Shown here one piece after another: positions 1 to 7,415 of a DNA stretch of 14,552 nt; position 1 is the first letter of the stretch, and every line of letters begins with the position of its first letter. The position numbers were made by a program, and so were the translations under genes. The notes beneath the pieces were generated by a model that had not been told where the DNA came from, did no database searches, and was given only the letters and a program-made list of their open reading frames with translations. Origin of the DNA: CAZADH01 sp964483805 (GTDB lineage: Bacteria; Muiribacteriota; Ozemobacteria; Ozemobacterales; Ozemobacteraceae); contig CAZADH010000145.1 of NCBI GenBank assembly GCA_964483805.1, forward strand, positions 1-14,552, given 5' to 3'.

Positions 1-137
1 CCACGATGGCGGCCCGAAACGCCAGTTTCGGGCAGTGCAAACGACCCGCCCGCCACGGATGGCGCAGTGGGCGCTTGCAGCCACGATGGCGGCACCGCGG
101 GGGCGCCCAGCCCGAGCGCAGTCGCAAGCGACCCGCC
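1..137. repeat. Two-copy composite intergenic repeat with internal palindromes
   Basis: Two units share both flanks. Module A, CCACGATGGCGGC, is identical at 1-13 and 81-93, and a one-base-inserted relative (CCACGGATGGCG) lies at 53-64. Module B is CAGTGCAAACGACCCGCC at 33-50 and CAGTCGCAAGCGACCCGCC at 119-137, differing by one insertion and one substitution. Between A and B the two units differ in sequence, but each holds a palindrome: a 9-bp stem at 12-33 in unit 1 and GGGCGCCC at 101-108 in unit 2. No gene is supported here. The pattern is seen directly; calling it a genomic repeat family is inference. Confidence 0.6.
12..33. other. Strong stem-loop, 9-bp stem, GCCA loop
   Basis: GCCCGAAAC at 12-20 is perfectly complementary to GTTTCGGGC at 25-33 around a GCCA tetraloop. 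It is not followed by a T tract on either strand, so it is not a typical intrinsic terminator. It could mark the 3' end of an upstream gene outside the window, or be the palindrome of the surrounding repeat unit. Confidence 0.55.
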
Positions 138-177
138 GGCATCCGGTGTTGTCTGCGGCATTGGCGCCGTTCTGCCA

Positions 178-207
178 TTGTGACATACAACATATGTATA
201 CCATACA
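178..207 (+). promoter_or_regulatory. Weak promoter-like AT-rich stretch before mnmG
   Basis: This AT-rich island interrupts GC-rich sequence 40-70 nt before the mnmG start. TTGTGA at 178-183 could be a -35 box, with CATACA at 202-207 as a -10 at 18-nt spacing. It also contains the palindrome ACATATGT at 190-197. The match to sigma-70 consensus is poor, so only its position supports it. Confidence 0.3.
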
Positions 208-246
208 GCGTTTTGTTCGGCGACCGTTCGCCGATCGGGGTCATGC

Positions 247-2166
247 ATGGCAACCGACGCTGACCTGATTGTGGTGGGGGCGGGCCATGCCGGTTGCGAG
301 GCGGCGCTCGCCGCAGCGCGGGCCGGCCTGCAAACCTTGTTGCTCACCAGCGATTTCGACGGCATCGCCTGGATGCCATGCAATCCGTCGGTCGGCGGCC
401 AGGGCAAGGGCCAGCTCGTGCGCGAAATCGATGCTCTGGGCGGAGTGATGGGCGAAGTGGCCGACGCCACCCAGATCCAGTCGCGGCGGCTCAACACGCG
501 CAAGGGCCTGGCCGTACAATCGATCAGGGTCCAGTCCGACAAGCGAGCATATCAATACAATATGTTGCTGCGTTTGCTGGCCTGCCCGCATCTCGCTCTG
601 CGCCAGGGCATGGTCGACGAATTGCTGCATGAACACGGGCGGGTGACCGGCGTCCGCACCGCCCTGGCCGAAACGATCCGGGCGCCGCGCGTATTGCTGA
701 CGCCCGGCACCTTCCTGCGCGGCATCATCCACATCGGCGAGCACCGCCACGCCGGTGGCCGCGCGGGTTCGCCGGCGGCCGAGGCTCTGAGCGGGTCGTT
801 GGCGCAGGCCGGCCTGCCGCTCAAACGGTTCAAGACCGGGACCCCGGCCCGATTGCTGGCCACGACCATCGACGCCACCGGCCTCGAGCGTCAGGATGGC
901 GATGCGCCGGTGCCGCGGTTCTCCCTGCGTACCCCGGCCGACCACACCCGCCCGGCGGTTCCGTGCTTCATCACGCGGACCACCGCGGCAACCCATGCGG
1001 TCATCCGCACCCACCAACACCGCTCGGCGCTGGTCTCGCGCACGATCACCGGCGTCGGCCCCCGCTACTGCCCTTCGATCGAAGACAAGGTGCTGCGGTT
1101 TCCCGAGCGGACGTCACACAAAGTATTTCTCGAGCCCGACGATGCTGACGGCCGGGAGATCTATGCCCAGGGTCTGTCGACCAGTCTGGCCGAAGAGGTT
1201 CAGGAACTGTTTCTCCGCACGATACCGGGGCTCGAAGCGGTCCGAATCACCCGTCCGGGGTACGCGATCGAGTATGACATTGTCGACCCGGTCGCCGTCG
1301 CCACCTCACTCGAGTCGCAGATTTTATCGGGCCTCTATCTCGCCGGGCAGATCAACGGCACCAGCGGTTACGAAGAAGCGGCCGCCCAGGGATTGGCGGC
1401 AGCCCTGCACGTGATCGCGGCGGTGCGTGGCCTGCCGCCGCCCCAGATCCACCCGGCCAATTCATACATCGGCCAGATGCTGGCCGAGGTCGCCGGGCGC
1501 ACGATCGACGAGCCGTATCGCATATTTACATCGCGATCGCCGCATCGCCTGCATCTGCGCCAGAGCAACGCCGAGTCCCGGTTGACCGACGAGGGGCTGC
1601 GCCTGGGCGTCGTGACATCCCGGCAGGCGGAGGTGGCCACCGCGCGTGAGGCCCGCATTGCCGCCGCGGAGCGCACCCTGCGTGAACTGCCCCTGCCGGC
1701 TGACGTCTGGCAGCAGTTGGTGCCCGACCATCCGTGGCCGCAACACGAGCGCCTCGACCACCTGTTGCGGCAACCGGCGATCGGCATCGAGGCTCTGCGT
1801 CCGTGGCTGCCCGACCTTGCCGATCTCGATGCGTTCGCGCGCGACGAACTGGAGACGCGCGTGAAGTATGCCGGTTACCTGGCCCGCGAGGAACGCGATC
1901 TGGCGCGACGACAGGCGCTGCATGGGGTGGCCATTCCCACCTGGATGCTGGTGGAACCGCCGGCGGCTTTGTCGACCGAGGCCCGCCACAAGATCGCCGC
2001 CCGCCGCCCCGCCAATCTCAGCGAACTGGCTGACATTCCCGGCGTGCGCGCCACCGATGTGGCGCTCGTTGCCGCCTTGCTTCGCCATGAACCACCGACC
2101 GTTTCAGCAATACAAAGCACTACTTCGCTCCCCGAGCCGCCCGACGACAGGGAGAAACAAACATGA
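247..2166 (+). CDS. mnmG: tRNA uridine-5-carboxymethylaminomethyl(34) synthesis enzyme MnmG (GidA)
   Basis: FAD-binding partner of MnmE. The complex puts an aminomethyl or carboxymethylaminomethyl group on C5 of the wobble uridine (U34) of certain tRNAs. The protein is 639 aa, close to the usual ~620-630. Seen: the dinucleotide-binding motif GAGHAGCEA at residues 11-19; WMPCNPSVGGQGKG at 42-55 with Cys45; GGRAGSPAAEAL at 170-181; GVGPRYCPSIEDK at 269-281 with Cys275, which with Cys45 matches the two conserved family cysteines; PGYAIEYDIVDP at 337-348; LAGQINGTSGYEEAAAQG at 365-382; and a C-terminal VKYAGYLARE. The start is ATG 247, preceded by GGGG at 237-240; an ATG at 243 is out of frame. 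The conserved SRAEYRL stretch reads SRSPHRL (residues 429-435). The stop overlaps the rsmG start (ATGA), the common gidA-gidB pairing. Confidence 0.97.
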   Translation: MATDADLIVVGAGHAGCEAALAAARAGLQTLLLTSDFDGIAWMPCNPSVGGQGKGQLVREIDALGGVMGEVADATQIQSRRLNTRKGLAVQSIRVQSDKRAYQYNMLLRLLACPHLALRQGMVDELLHEHGRVTGVRTALAETIRAPRVLLTPGTFLRGIIHIGEHRHAGGRAGSPAAEALSGSLAQAGLPLKRFKTGTPARLLATTIDATGLERQDGDAPVPRFSLRTPADHTRPAVPCFITRTTAATHAVIRTHQHRSALVSRTITGVGPRYCPSIEDKVLRFPERTSHKVFLEPDDADGREIYAQGLSTSLAEEVQELFLRTIPGLEAVRITRPGYAIEYDIVDPVAVATSLESQILSGLYLAGQINGTSGYEEAAAQGLAAALHVIAAVRGLPPPQIHPANSYIGQMLAEVAGRTIDEPYRIFTSRSPHRLHLRQSNAESRLTDEGLRLGVVTSRQAEVATAREARIAAAERTLRELPLPADVWQQLVPDHPWPQHERLDHLLRQPAIGIEALRPWLPDLADLDAFARDELETRVKYAGYLAREERDLARRQALHGVAIPTWMLVEPPAALSTEARHKIAARRPANLSELADIPGVRATDVALVAALLRHEPPTVSAIQSTTSLPEPPDDREKQT

Positions 2167-2900
2167 CAGCATCCGTGCGCGACCTCCTCGCGATCCGCTG
2201 CACTGCCCTGGGCCTGCACCTCGACGATGCCCTGCTCGACCGCTGTGCCCGGCTCGCCACCGTGCAACGGGCCGACCCCCTGTATCTCAGTCTCTCGAAA
2301 ATCAGCAGCGACGAGGATTTCGTCGACAAGCACCTGCTCGACGCATTGGCCGTCCTTGCCCTCGACCTGCCCGCCCTGCAGGCCCCCGCCGACCTGGTCG
2401 ACCTCGGGACCGGTGCCGGTTACCCGGCCCTGCCGCTCGCCCTGGCCCTGCCGCACTGCTGCGTTCATGCCGTCGACGCCAAGGTGAAGGCCGTCGGCCA
2501 TCTGGGCCGGGTTGCCGAACAGATGGGTATCGCCAATCTGCGGCCCCGGCAGGCGCGGGCCGAGGACCTCGGCCGCGACAGCGAGTGGCGCGAGCAACGC
2601 CACGTCGTCGTCGCGCGGGCGGTGGCCACGGTCGCGGTGTTGGCCGAGTTGTGCCTGCCGCTTATGCGCCCCGGCGGAACGCTGATCCTGTTCAAGGGCC
2701 CCGATGTCGCCGCGGAGGTCGCCCAGGCGACGGGGGCATTCACCAAACTCGGGGTGGCCGAGACGGCCGTCCGCGTGATCCACCTTGCACCGCCGCGGTT
2801 GCCGGTGGCCCGCTCGTTCGTGGTCATCACCAAGACACGACCGGTGCAGGCGGCCTTTCCACGCCGGGCCGGCATTCCCGAACGCAAGCCGCTCACCTGA
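2163..2900 (+). CDS. rsmG: 16S rRNA (guanine-N7) methyltransferase RsmG (GidB)
   Basis: SAM-dependent methyltransferase expected to methylate N7 of G527 (E. coli numbering) in the 530 loop of 16S rRNA; in other bacteria its loss gives low-level streptomycin resistance. The protein is 245 aa, slightly longer than the typical 205-240. Seen: KHLLDAL at 56-62, the family KHxxDSL motif; the SAM-binding loop LVDLGTGAGYPALPLA at 78-93; VDAKVKAVGHL at 104-114; an ARAEDLG segment at 131-137; VARAVA and LAELCLPL; LILFKGP; and the C-terminal FPRRAGIPERKPL that closes most RsmG proteins. The start ATG 2163 overlaps the mnmG stop, with a GGAG ribosome-binding site at 2151-2154. It is translationally coupled to mnmG. 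A different gene, apparently with its own promoter, follows after 78 nt. Confidence 0.96.
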   Translation: MTASVRDLLAIRCTALGLHLDDALLDRCARLATVQRADPLYLSLSKISSDEDFVDKHLLDALAVLALDLPALQAPADLVDLGTGAGYPALPLALALPHCCVHAVDAKVKAVGHLGRVAEQMGIANLRPRQARAEDLGRDSEWREQRHVVVARAVATVAVLAELCLPLMRPGGTLILFKGPDVAAEVAQATGAFTKLGVAETAVRVIHLAPPRLPVARSFVVITKTRPVQAAFPRRAGIPERKPLT

Positions 2901-2934
2901 GCGCACCCCCGAGCGCGGCGGCGCACCGCGACCA

Positions 2935-2962
2935 TTGATCGGCGGTCGACCTGTGCTATCAT
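2935..2962 (+). promoter_or_regulatory. Extended -10 sigma-70-type promoter for the sensor phosphatase gene
   Basis: TTGATC at 2935-2940, a 16-nt spacer, then TATCAT at 2957-2962, preceded by TG at 2954-2955 in the correct extended -10 position. Transcription would start near 2968-2970, only about 9-11 nt before the ATG at 2979. There is no room for a normal Shine-Dalgarno sequence and none is seen. Confidence 0.6.
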
Positions 2963-2978
2963 CAACGCAACAAACGTC

Positions 2979-5057
2979 ATGCTGCGCAGCATCAAAAACA
3001 AGATCCTGTTGGGCGTGCTTCTCGTCGTCGGTCTGACGCTGGCTCTCGACAGCACCTATTCGATTCAGCGCCAGCGGGAACTCATCTTCAACCGTTTGCG
3101 TGCCGTCGGTCGCGGCCTGGCTCGCAGCCTGGCCCTGCCAACGCTGCAGTCGCTCGCCACCGGTGATCTGACGCAACTGCATCCGCTCCTGTCAGACCTC
3201 GAAGCCGACGGCGAGGTCGGGGCCGTGCGCATCGTCGACCTGCGCTACATCTGCCTTGCCTCGACGCAAAAGGGCGAACTGGGGCGCCAGATGAAGACGC
3301 CCGAGATCGAGCATGCCTTTCGCAGCAACCACCTCGAGATCCACGAGATCGGCAACGAGGCGATCGACTTCTATCAGCCGGTTTCCGCCTCCGATCATCG
3401 CTACGGCATGATCTGGCTGCGGCTGCCGTTGTTGCGCACCCGCAGCGAAATGGATCGCCACACCCAAGACACACTGCTGGCCGCTCTCGCTGCCCTGGTC
3501 GCGGCGTTCACCGTCAGCTTCGTGGTGACGCGCAGTATTTTGGGCCCGATCCAGCAGTTGATGGCGGCCGCCGAAGCGGTCGGCCGCGAGGATTACGACA
3601 TCGAACTGAACATCCCCAACCGCGACGAACTGGGGGTGCTGGGCGCGACGTTCAATCGCATGACCACCAACCTGCGCGCGACGTTGCAAGGGATCCGCAT
3701 GCACGCCCAGCGCCTGGAAGAGGCACGGGCCAGCCTCGCGAGCCGCGTCCACGAGCTCGAAGTACTCAACACCATTTCGCTCCTGTTCATGACGAACTAC
3801 ACGCAAACACCGCTGGCCNNNNNNNNNNGAGGAGAAGATCCTCGTCACCCCGCGCTCGACCCTGGCCGAGCTGCTCAAGCGGATCCTCGAACTGCTGGGC
3901 GAATCGCTGGGGGCACGGCGCCTGTCGCTGATCCTGGTCGAGCCCGACGGCAAGCTGTTGATCAAGGTGGGCATGGGCATGGGGCCTGAAGGCGAAGTGG
4001 TCGAGAACGTGAAACTCGACTCCGGCGGCTCGGTGATCGACTACGTGCTCAAGACCGGCGTTTCGCTATTGGTATCTGATATCAACAATGACCCGCGTTT
4101 CCAGCGACCATCGGGCGGCAAGTATTCCGCTGCTTCATTTATGTCGGTGCCTATGCTGCTCGGCCACGAGGTGGTCGGCATCATCAACGCCACCGAAAAA
4201 ACCGCCGACACTGTATTTACAACTGACGACCAACGCTACGTCGAGGTGCTTGCCAGCCAGATCGCCTCGATCATCGACATCCACCGCAAGAACGACCAAC
4301 TGCTGGCCCGCGAGCGGATCGAGAACGAGCTGCGCATCGCCCGGCGCATCCAGTCGCGCGTGCTGCCCGACATGCAACAACGGCGCGGCATCTTCGCGGT
4401 CGCCGGCCGCTCCATCCCGGCCACCGAAGTGGGCGGCGATTACTTCGACCTGCTCCCCGGTAATNNNNNNNNNNCGGCGTCATTTCGGGCAATGGGATTC
4501 CCGCGGCGATGGTCATGGTCGCGTTGTACGGCATGATGCGCGGTCTGGCCATGCAGCAACGGTCACCGGCCGAAACGATGCGCATCGCCAACCGGCTCAT
4601 GAACGAGAAGTCGCAAGACATCAGCATGTACGCCTCACTCGTGGTCGGGGTACTCGACACGCGCATGGGCGTGCTGCGGTATTGCGGCGCCGGCCACCCG
4701 TATCCGATCTTGCTGCGGGCCGGCAACGACGAGCCGGAGTATCTGACCGAGGGCGGCATCCTCATCGGCCTGGGCGAAGAACTCGAGTATACCGAAGGCG
4801 AAGTGCAGTTGCGCGCGAACGACACGTTGATCCTGTTCTCCGATGGCGCCACCGATGCGGTGAACCCGGTCGGCGACGACTACGGAGCAGCGGCACTGTT
4901 GGCCTCGTGCCGTCGTCACCGTCATCTGCAACCCACCGAGATGATCGCTGCGCTGTACGGCGACATCGAGCGTTTCCGCAAGGACGCCCCACCGAAAGAC
5001 GACATCACGCTGATGGTCGTGCGCTGCCTCGACGACAACAATCCGGCACTCGCCTGA
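2979..5057 (+). CDS. Membrane-bound HAMP-GAF-SpoIIE serine phosphatase (split by two assembly gaps)
   Basis: Probable signalling PP2C-type protein phosphatase; family members of this architecture dephosphorylate anti-sigma-factor antagonists. Segment 1 (280 codons) starts at ATG 2979 and has TM1 at residues ~9-24, an extracytoplasmic sensor of ~140 residues, TM2 at ~167-187, a HAMP domain at ~187-238 with DELG at 216-219, and a coiled coil to ~265. Segment 2 (3829-4464) is a GAF domain, then an RIENELRIARRIQSRVLP linker and the phosphatase start GGDYFD. Segment 3 (4476-5057) carries GVISGNGIPAA, FSDGATDAVN and KDDITLMVV. The N runs do not preserve frame, so true gap lengths are unknown; at least ~685 residues are visible. 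The metal-binding Asp of the usual G-D-V/I-S-G motif reads Val four bases from a gap edge. No cognate anti-sigma gene is adjacent, so the partner is unknown. Confidence 0.85.
3819..3828. other. Assembly gap (10 N)
   Basis: Ten undetermined bases between the coiled coil and the GAF domain of the sensor phosphatase. The flanking reading frames agree only if the true gap is a multiple of three, so ten is a placeholder length. Confidence 0.97.
4465..4474. other. Assembly gap (10 N)
   Basis: Ten undetermined bases inside the SpoIIE phosphatase domain. Upstream coding ends after codon AAT 4462-4464 and downstream coding resumes in a different phase at 4476, so the gap length is nominal. The strand between the GGDYFD and GVISGNG motifs is missing. 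Confidence 0.97.
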
Positions 5058-5131
5058 CCCACCGACGCCGCCGTACACCGGCCCGCGCGGGGGTCGATTG
5101 TTGCCGATCCGCTGCACATCGCATCGATCCA

Positions 5132-5160
5132 TTGACTAGACGGCTACTCTCTGCTACAAT
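5132..5160 (+). promoter_or_regulatory. Near-consensus promoter of the rpmF-fab operon
   Basis: TTGACT at 5132-5137, a 17-nt spacer and TACAAT at 5155-5160, with TG at 5152-5153 forming an extended -10. Each hexamer is one base from the sigma-70/sigma-A consensus. The predicted start is near 5167, giving a ~30-nt leader. No FapR-like palindrome is seen around it. It is the best candidate for driving the whole fatty-acid cluster. Confidence 0.75.
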
Positions 5161-5197
5161 GCCAAGGTTCTTCACCATGATTTGGAGGTAAAATACC

Positions 5198-5386
5198 ATG
5201 GCTGCAACACCCAAACATCGTGTATCCCGCATGAGTCAGCGGAAGCGCCGGACCCATTACAAGGCGCCCGCCGTCGCATTGGCCCGCTGCAATCAGTGCT
5301 TCGAGATGAAGCTCGCGCACCGCGTTTGCAAGCATTGCGGGTATTACGACAAGAAGACCAAGGTTCTCGAAGTTAAGCACGACTGA
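5198..5386 (+). CDS. rpmF: 50S ribosomal protein L32
   Basis: Small basic large-subunit ribosomal protein of 62 aa, normal length. The N-terminus MAATPKHRVSRMSQRKRRTH matches the L32 pattern of a basic tail rich in Arg and Lys. A zinc-ribbon follows: CNQC at 31-34 and CKHCG at 44-48, so this is the cysteine-containing (C+) form. A strong GGAGGT ribosome-binding site at 5184-5189 sits 8 nt before ATG 5198 and settles the start. Its place as first gene before plsX is widely conserved in bacteria and links ribosome supply to membrane lipid synthesis. Confidence 0.97.
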   Translation: MAATPKHRVSRMSQRKRRTHYKAPAVALARCNQCFEMKLAHRVCKHCGYYDKKTKVLEVKHD

Positions 5387-5403
5387 CGGAGCGACTCCAC
5401 CCG

Positions 5404-6406
5404 ATGAAGATCGCCCTCGACGCGATGGGTGGGGATTTCGCCCCAAGTGAGGTAGTGCAAGGCGCCGTCCGGTTTCTCGAGCAGACGACCGGCAGTGAAG
5501 TATTGCTGGTCGGCCGCCAGAACGAGATCGAGACGGTTCTTGGCGGCAATGTTCCTGCTCGCTGTGCGATTGTCGACACGCCGGATGTCATCTTCATGGA
5601 CGCCGGCGACGGCTTTGCGTCGAAAACCGCGCGCTTCGATCGCAGTGGCGGCGCAGCTCGTGAAAGAGCGACGGGCCGACGCGTTCGTGTCGGCCGGTTC
5701 GACCGGCGCCATGATGGCGGCGGCGCTCTTTGCCATGGGCCGGATCCCGGGTGTCGAACGACCCGCGGTCTCGGTCCTGCTGCCCACGCATCACGGCAAA
5801 GGTTGCCTGGTGCTCGACGTGGGCGCCAATGTCGACGTCAAACCCCATCATCTCGTGCAATTCGCGATGATGGGCTCGGCTTATTTCCAGAAGATTTTCG
5901 CCGTCGAGCGCCCGCGCGTCGCCTTGCTCAACATCGGCGCCGAACCGGGCAAGGGCAACGAACTGGCCAAGGCCGCCACACCATTGCTCAGCCAGGTGGC
6001 CTCAATGAACTTCGTCGGCAACGTCGAGGGTGATTCGTTATGGGAGGGCCCCGCCGACGTGATCGTCTGCGATGGTTTTGTCGGCAATGTCCTGCTCAAG
6101 ACGAGCGAAGGCGTTTCCGATCTGGTCATCGACAGCATCCGCACCGGCATCAAAGCGGCCGGGCTCGATGCCGCGACGGCCGGTAAGATTTTCGCGGCCC
6201 TCACCCGCTATCGATCCGATGCCCCCGAATACGCGGGCGCGCCCCTGCTTGGCGTCAACGGCGTCGGCGTGGTTTGTCACGGCAAATCCAAGGCAGGGAC
6301 GATCGCCAACGCGCTGCGTCTTGCCGAGCAGTATGTGAACGGCGGTGTGGTCGGCCTCATTCAAGAGCGACTGACCGCGGGAGGCGACCTTGCCAAAGAA
6401 CACTGA
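5404..6406 (+). CDS. plsX: Phosphate acyltransferase PlsX, interrupted by a frameshift near 5602
   Basis: Converts acyl-ACP to acyl-phosphate, the acyl donor for PlsY in phosphatidic acid synthesis; a peripheral membrane enzyme. Frame 1 from ATG 5404 gives MKIALDAMGGDFAP through PDVIFMD (to 5601). The protein then continues in the +1 frame from CCG 5603 as PATALRRKPRASIAVAAQLV, then SAGSTGAMMAAALF, LDVGANVDVKP, GNVEGDSLWEG, VCDGFVGNVLLK and APLLGVNGVG to TGA 6404-6406. PlsX proteins usually have two residues between the MD and the P, so about five bases seem to be missing (or one base is extra). The rest is intact and the combined length (~333 aa) is normal, so an assembly or consensus error is likelier than a dead gene. 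It starts 17 nt after rpmF and overlaps fabH by 17 nt. Confidence 0.9.
6379..6392 (+). promoter_or_regulatory. Ribosome-binding site that sets the TTG start of fabH
   Basis: GGGAGG at 6379-6384 lies 5 nt before TTG 6390-6392, inside the 3' end of plsX. There is no suitable in-frame ATG before the conserved core of FabH, so this site supports initiation at TTG. Confidence 0.6.
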
Positions 6407-7415
6407 GTTGTTGCCGGTTTCCATCCTCGGAACCGGATCCTTCCTGCCAGACAAAGTATTGACAAACGCCGACCTCGAAAAGATGGTCGACACCACCGAC
6501 GAATGGATCACGACCCGCACGGGCATCAAAGAGCGGCGCATCCTCGACAACCCCGAACTGGCGTCGTCCGATCTCGGGGCCGAGGCGGCCAAGCGTGCTC
6601 TGGCCATGGCTGGTTGCACCGGGGCCGACGTCGATCTGATCATCTGTTCGACGATCACCCCCGACTACATGTATCCGGCGACTGCCTGTCTCATTCAACA
6701 AAAGATCGGCGCCGGGCATTGCCCTGGTTTCGACGTCGAGATCGCCTGCAGCGGCTTTGTCTATGGCTTGACGATCGGCGCCCAGTTTGTCGCAACCGGC
6801 GCCTACAAGCGGGTTCTGGTCGTTGGTGTCGAAGTGAATTCCCGCATCACCAATTGGCAGGATCGCAACACCTGCGTGATTTTCGGCGATGGTGCGGCGG
6901 CCGTGCTTCTCGGGCCTGGTGCCGAGGGCGGCGAGGTTCTCTCGAGCTATCTGGGTTCCGACGGGTCCGGGCGCGATTTCATCATTCAGCCCGCCGGCGG
7001 TTCGCGCACCCCGACCACCCACGAGACGGTCGACAAAAAACTGCATCTGATCCACGTCGAAGGTCGCGAGACGTTCAAGTTCGCGGTCAAGGTCATGGGC
7101 GAGGCGGCCATGGAAGCGCTCAAACGCGCAGACCTCGAGAATGCCGACCTGTTCATTCCGCATCAGGCCAATATCCGCATCATCGAGGCCTCGGCGAAAC
7201 GCATCAACCTGCCAATGGAGAAGGTCGTGGTCAACATCGACAAATACGGCAACACCGTGGCAGCATCGGTGGGCATTGCCCTCGACGAAGCGCTCCGCCA
7301 GGGCCGTATTCACAAAGGCAATACGACATTGCTGGTGGCGTTTGGTGCCGGCCTGTCGTGGGGTTCCTCCTGTATTCGCTGGAACAAACTTCCCACGGGG
7401 ATTGGCCAGGCATGA
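6390..7415 (+). CDS. fabH: Beta-ketoacyl-ACP synthase III FabH
   Basis: Starts fatty-acid synthesis by condensing an acyl-CoA primer with malonyl-ACP in the cytosol. The protein is 341 aa; family members are ~310-340, so the ~8-residue N-terminal lead is slightly long. Seen: ILGTGSFLPDKVLTN at the N-terminus, TDEWITTRTGIKERR at 36-50, catalytic Cys120 in IACSGFVYGL, FGDGAAAVLL at 165-174, His258 in IPHQANIRI and Asn288 in KYGNTVAAS, completing the Cys-His-Asn triad. The usual GNTSAAS reads GNTVAAS. The TTG start has a good ribosome-binding site. The stop codon overlaps the fabK start (ATGA), indicating coupling. Primer preference cannot be read from the sequence. Confidence 0.96.
   Translation: MPKNTELLPVSILGTGSFLPDKVLTNADLEKMVDTTDEWITTRTGIKERRILDNPELASSDLGAEAAKRALAMAGCTGADVDLIICSTITPDYMYPATACLIQQKIGAGHCPGFDVEIACSGFVYGLTIGAQFVATGAYKRVLVVGVEVNSRITNWQDRNTCVIFGDGAAAVLLGPGAEGGEVLSSYLGSDGSGRDFIIQPAGGSRTPTTHETVDKKLHLIHVEGRETFKFAVKVMGEAAMEALKRADLENADLFIPHQANIRIIEASAKRINLPMEKVVVNIDKYGNTVAASVGIALDEALRQGRIHKGNTTLLVAFGAGLSWGSSCIRWNKLPTGIGQA

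Noticed and set aside
1..137. Possible CRISPR array
   Set aside because: Only two or three imperfect units with unequal flanks and no regular spacers.
241..1020. Long open frame on the - strand across the 5' half of mnmG
   Set aside because: Product has no family motif and lies wholly over strongly conserved MnmG codons; typical of GC-rich antisense frames.
1875..3182. 435-codon - strand frame across rsmG
   Set aside because: Spans the end of mnmG, all of rsmG and the start of the phosphatase gene; repetitive Arg/Gly/Ala composition with no motif.
5058..5131. Terminator after the sensor phosphatase
   Set aside because: Only the 10-bp palindrome CCCGCGCGGG without a loop or T run is present.
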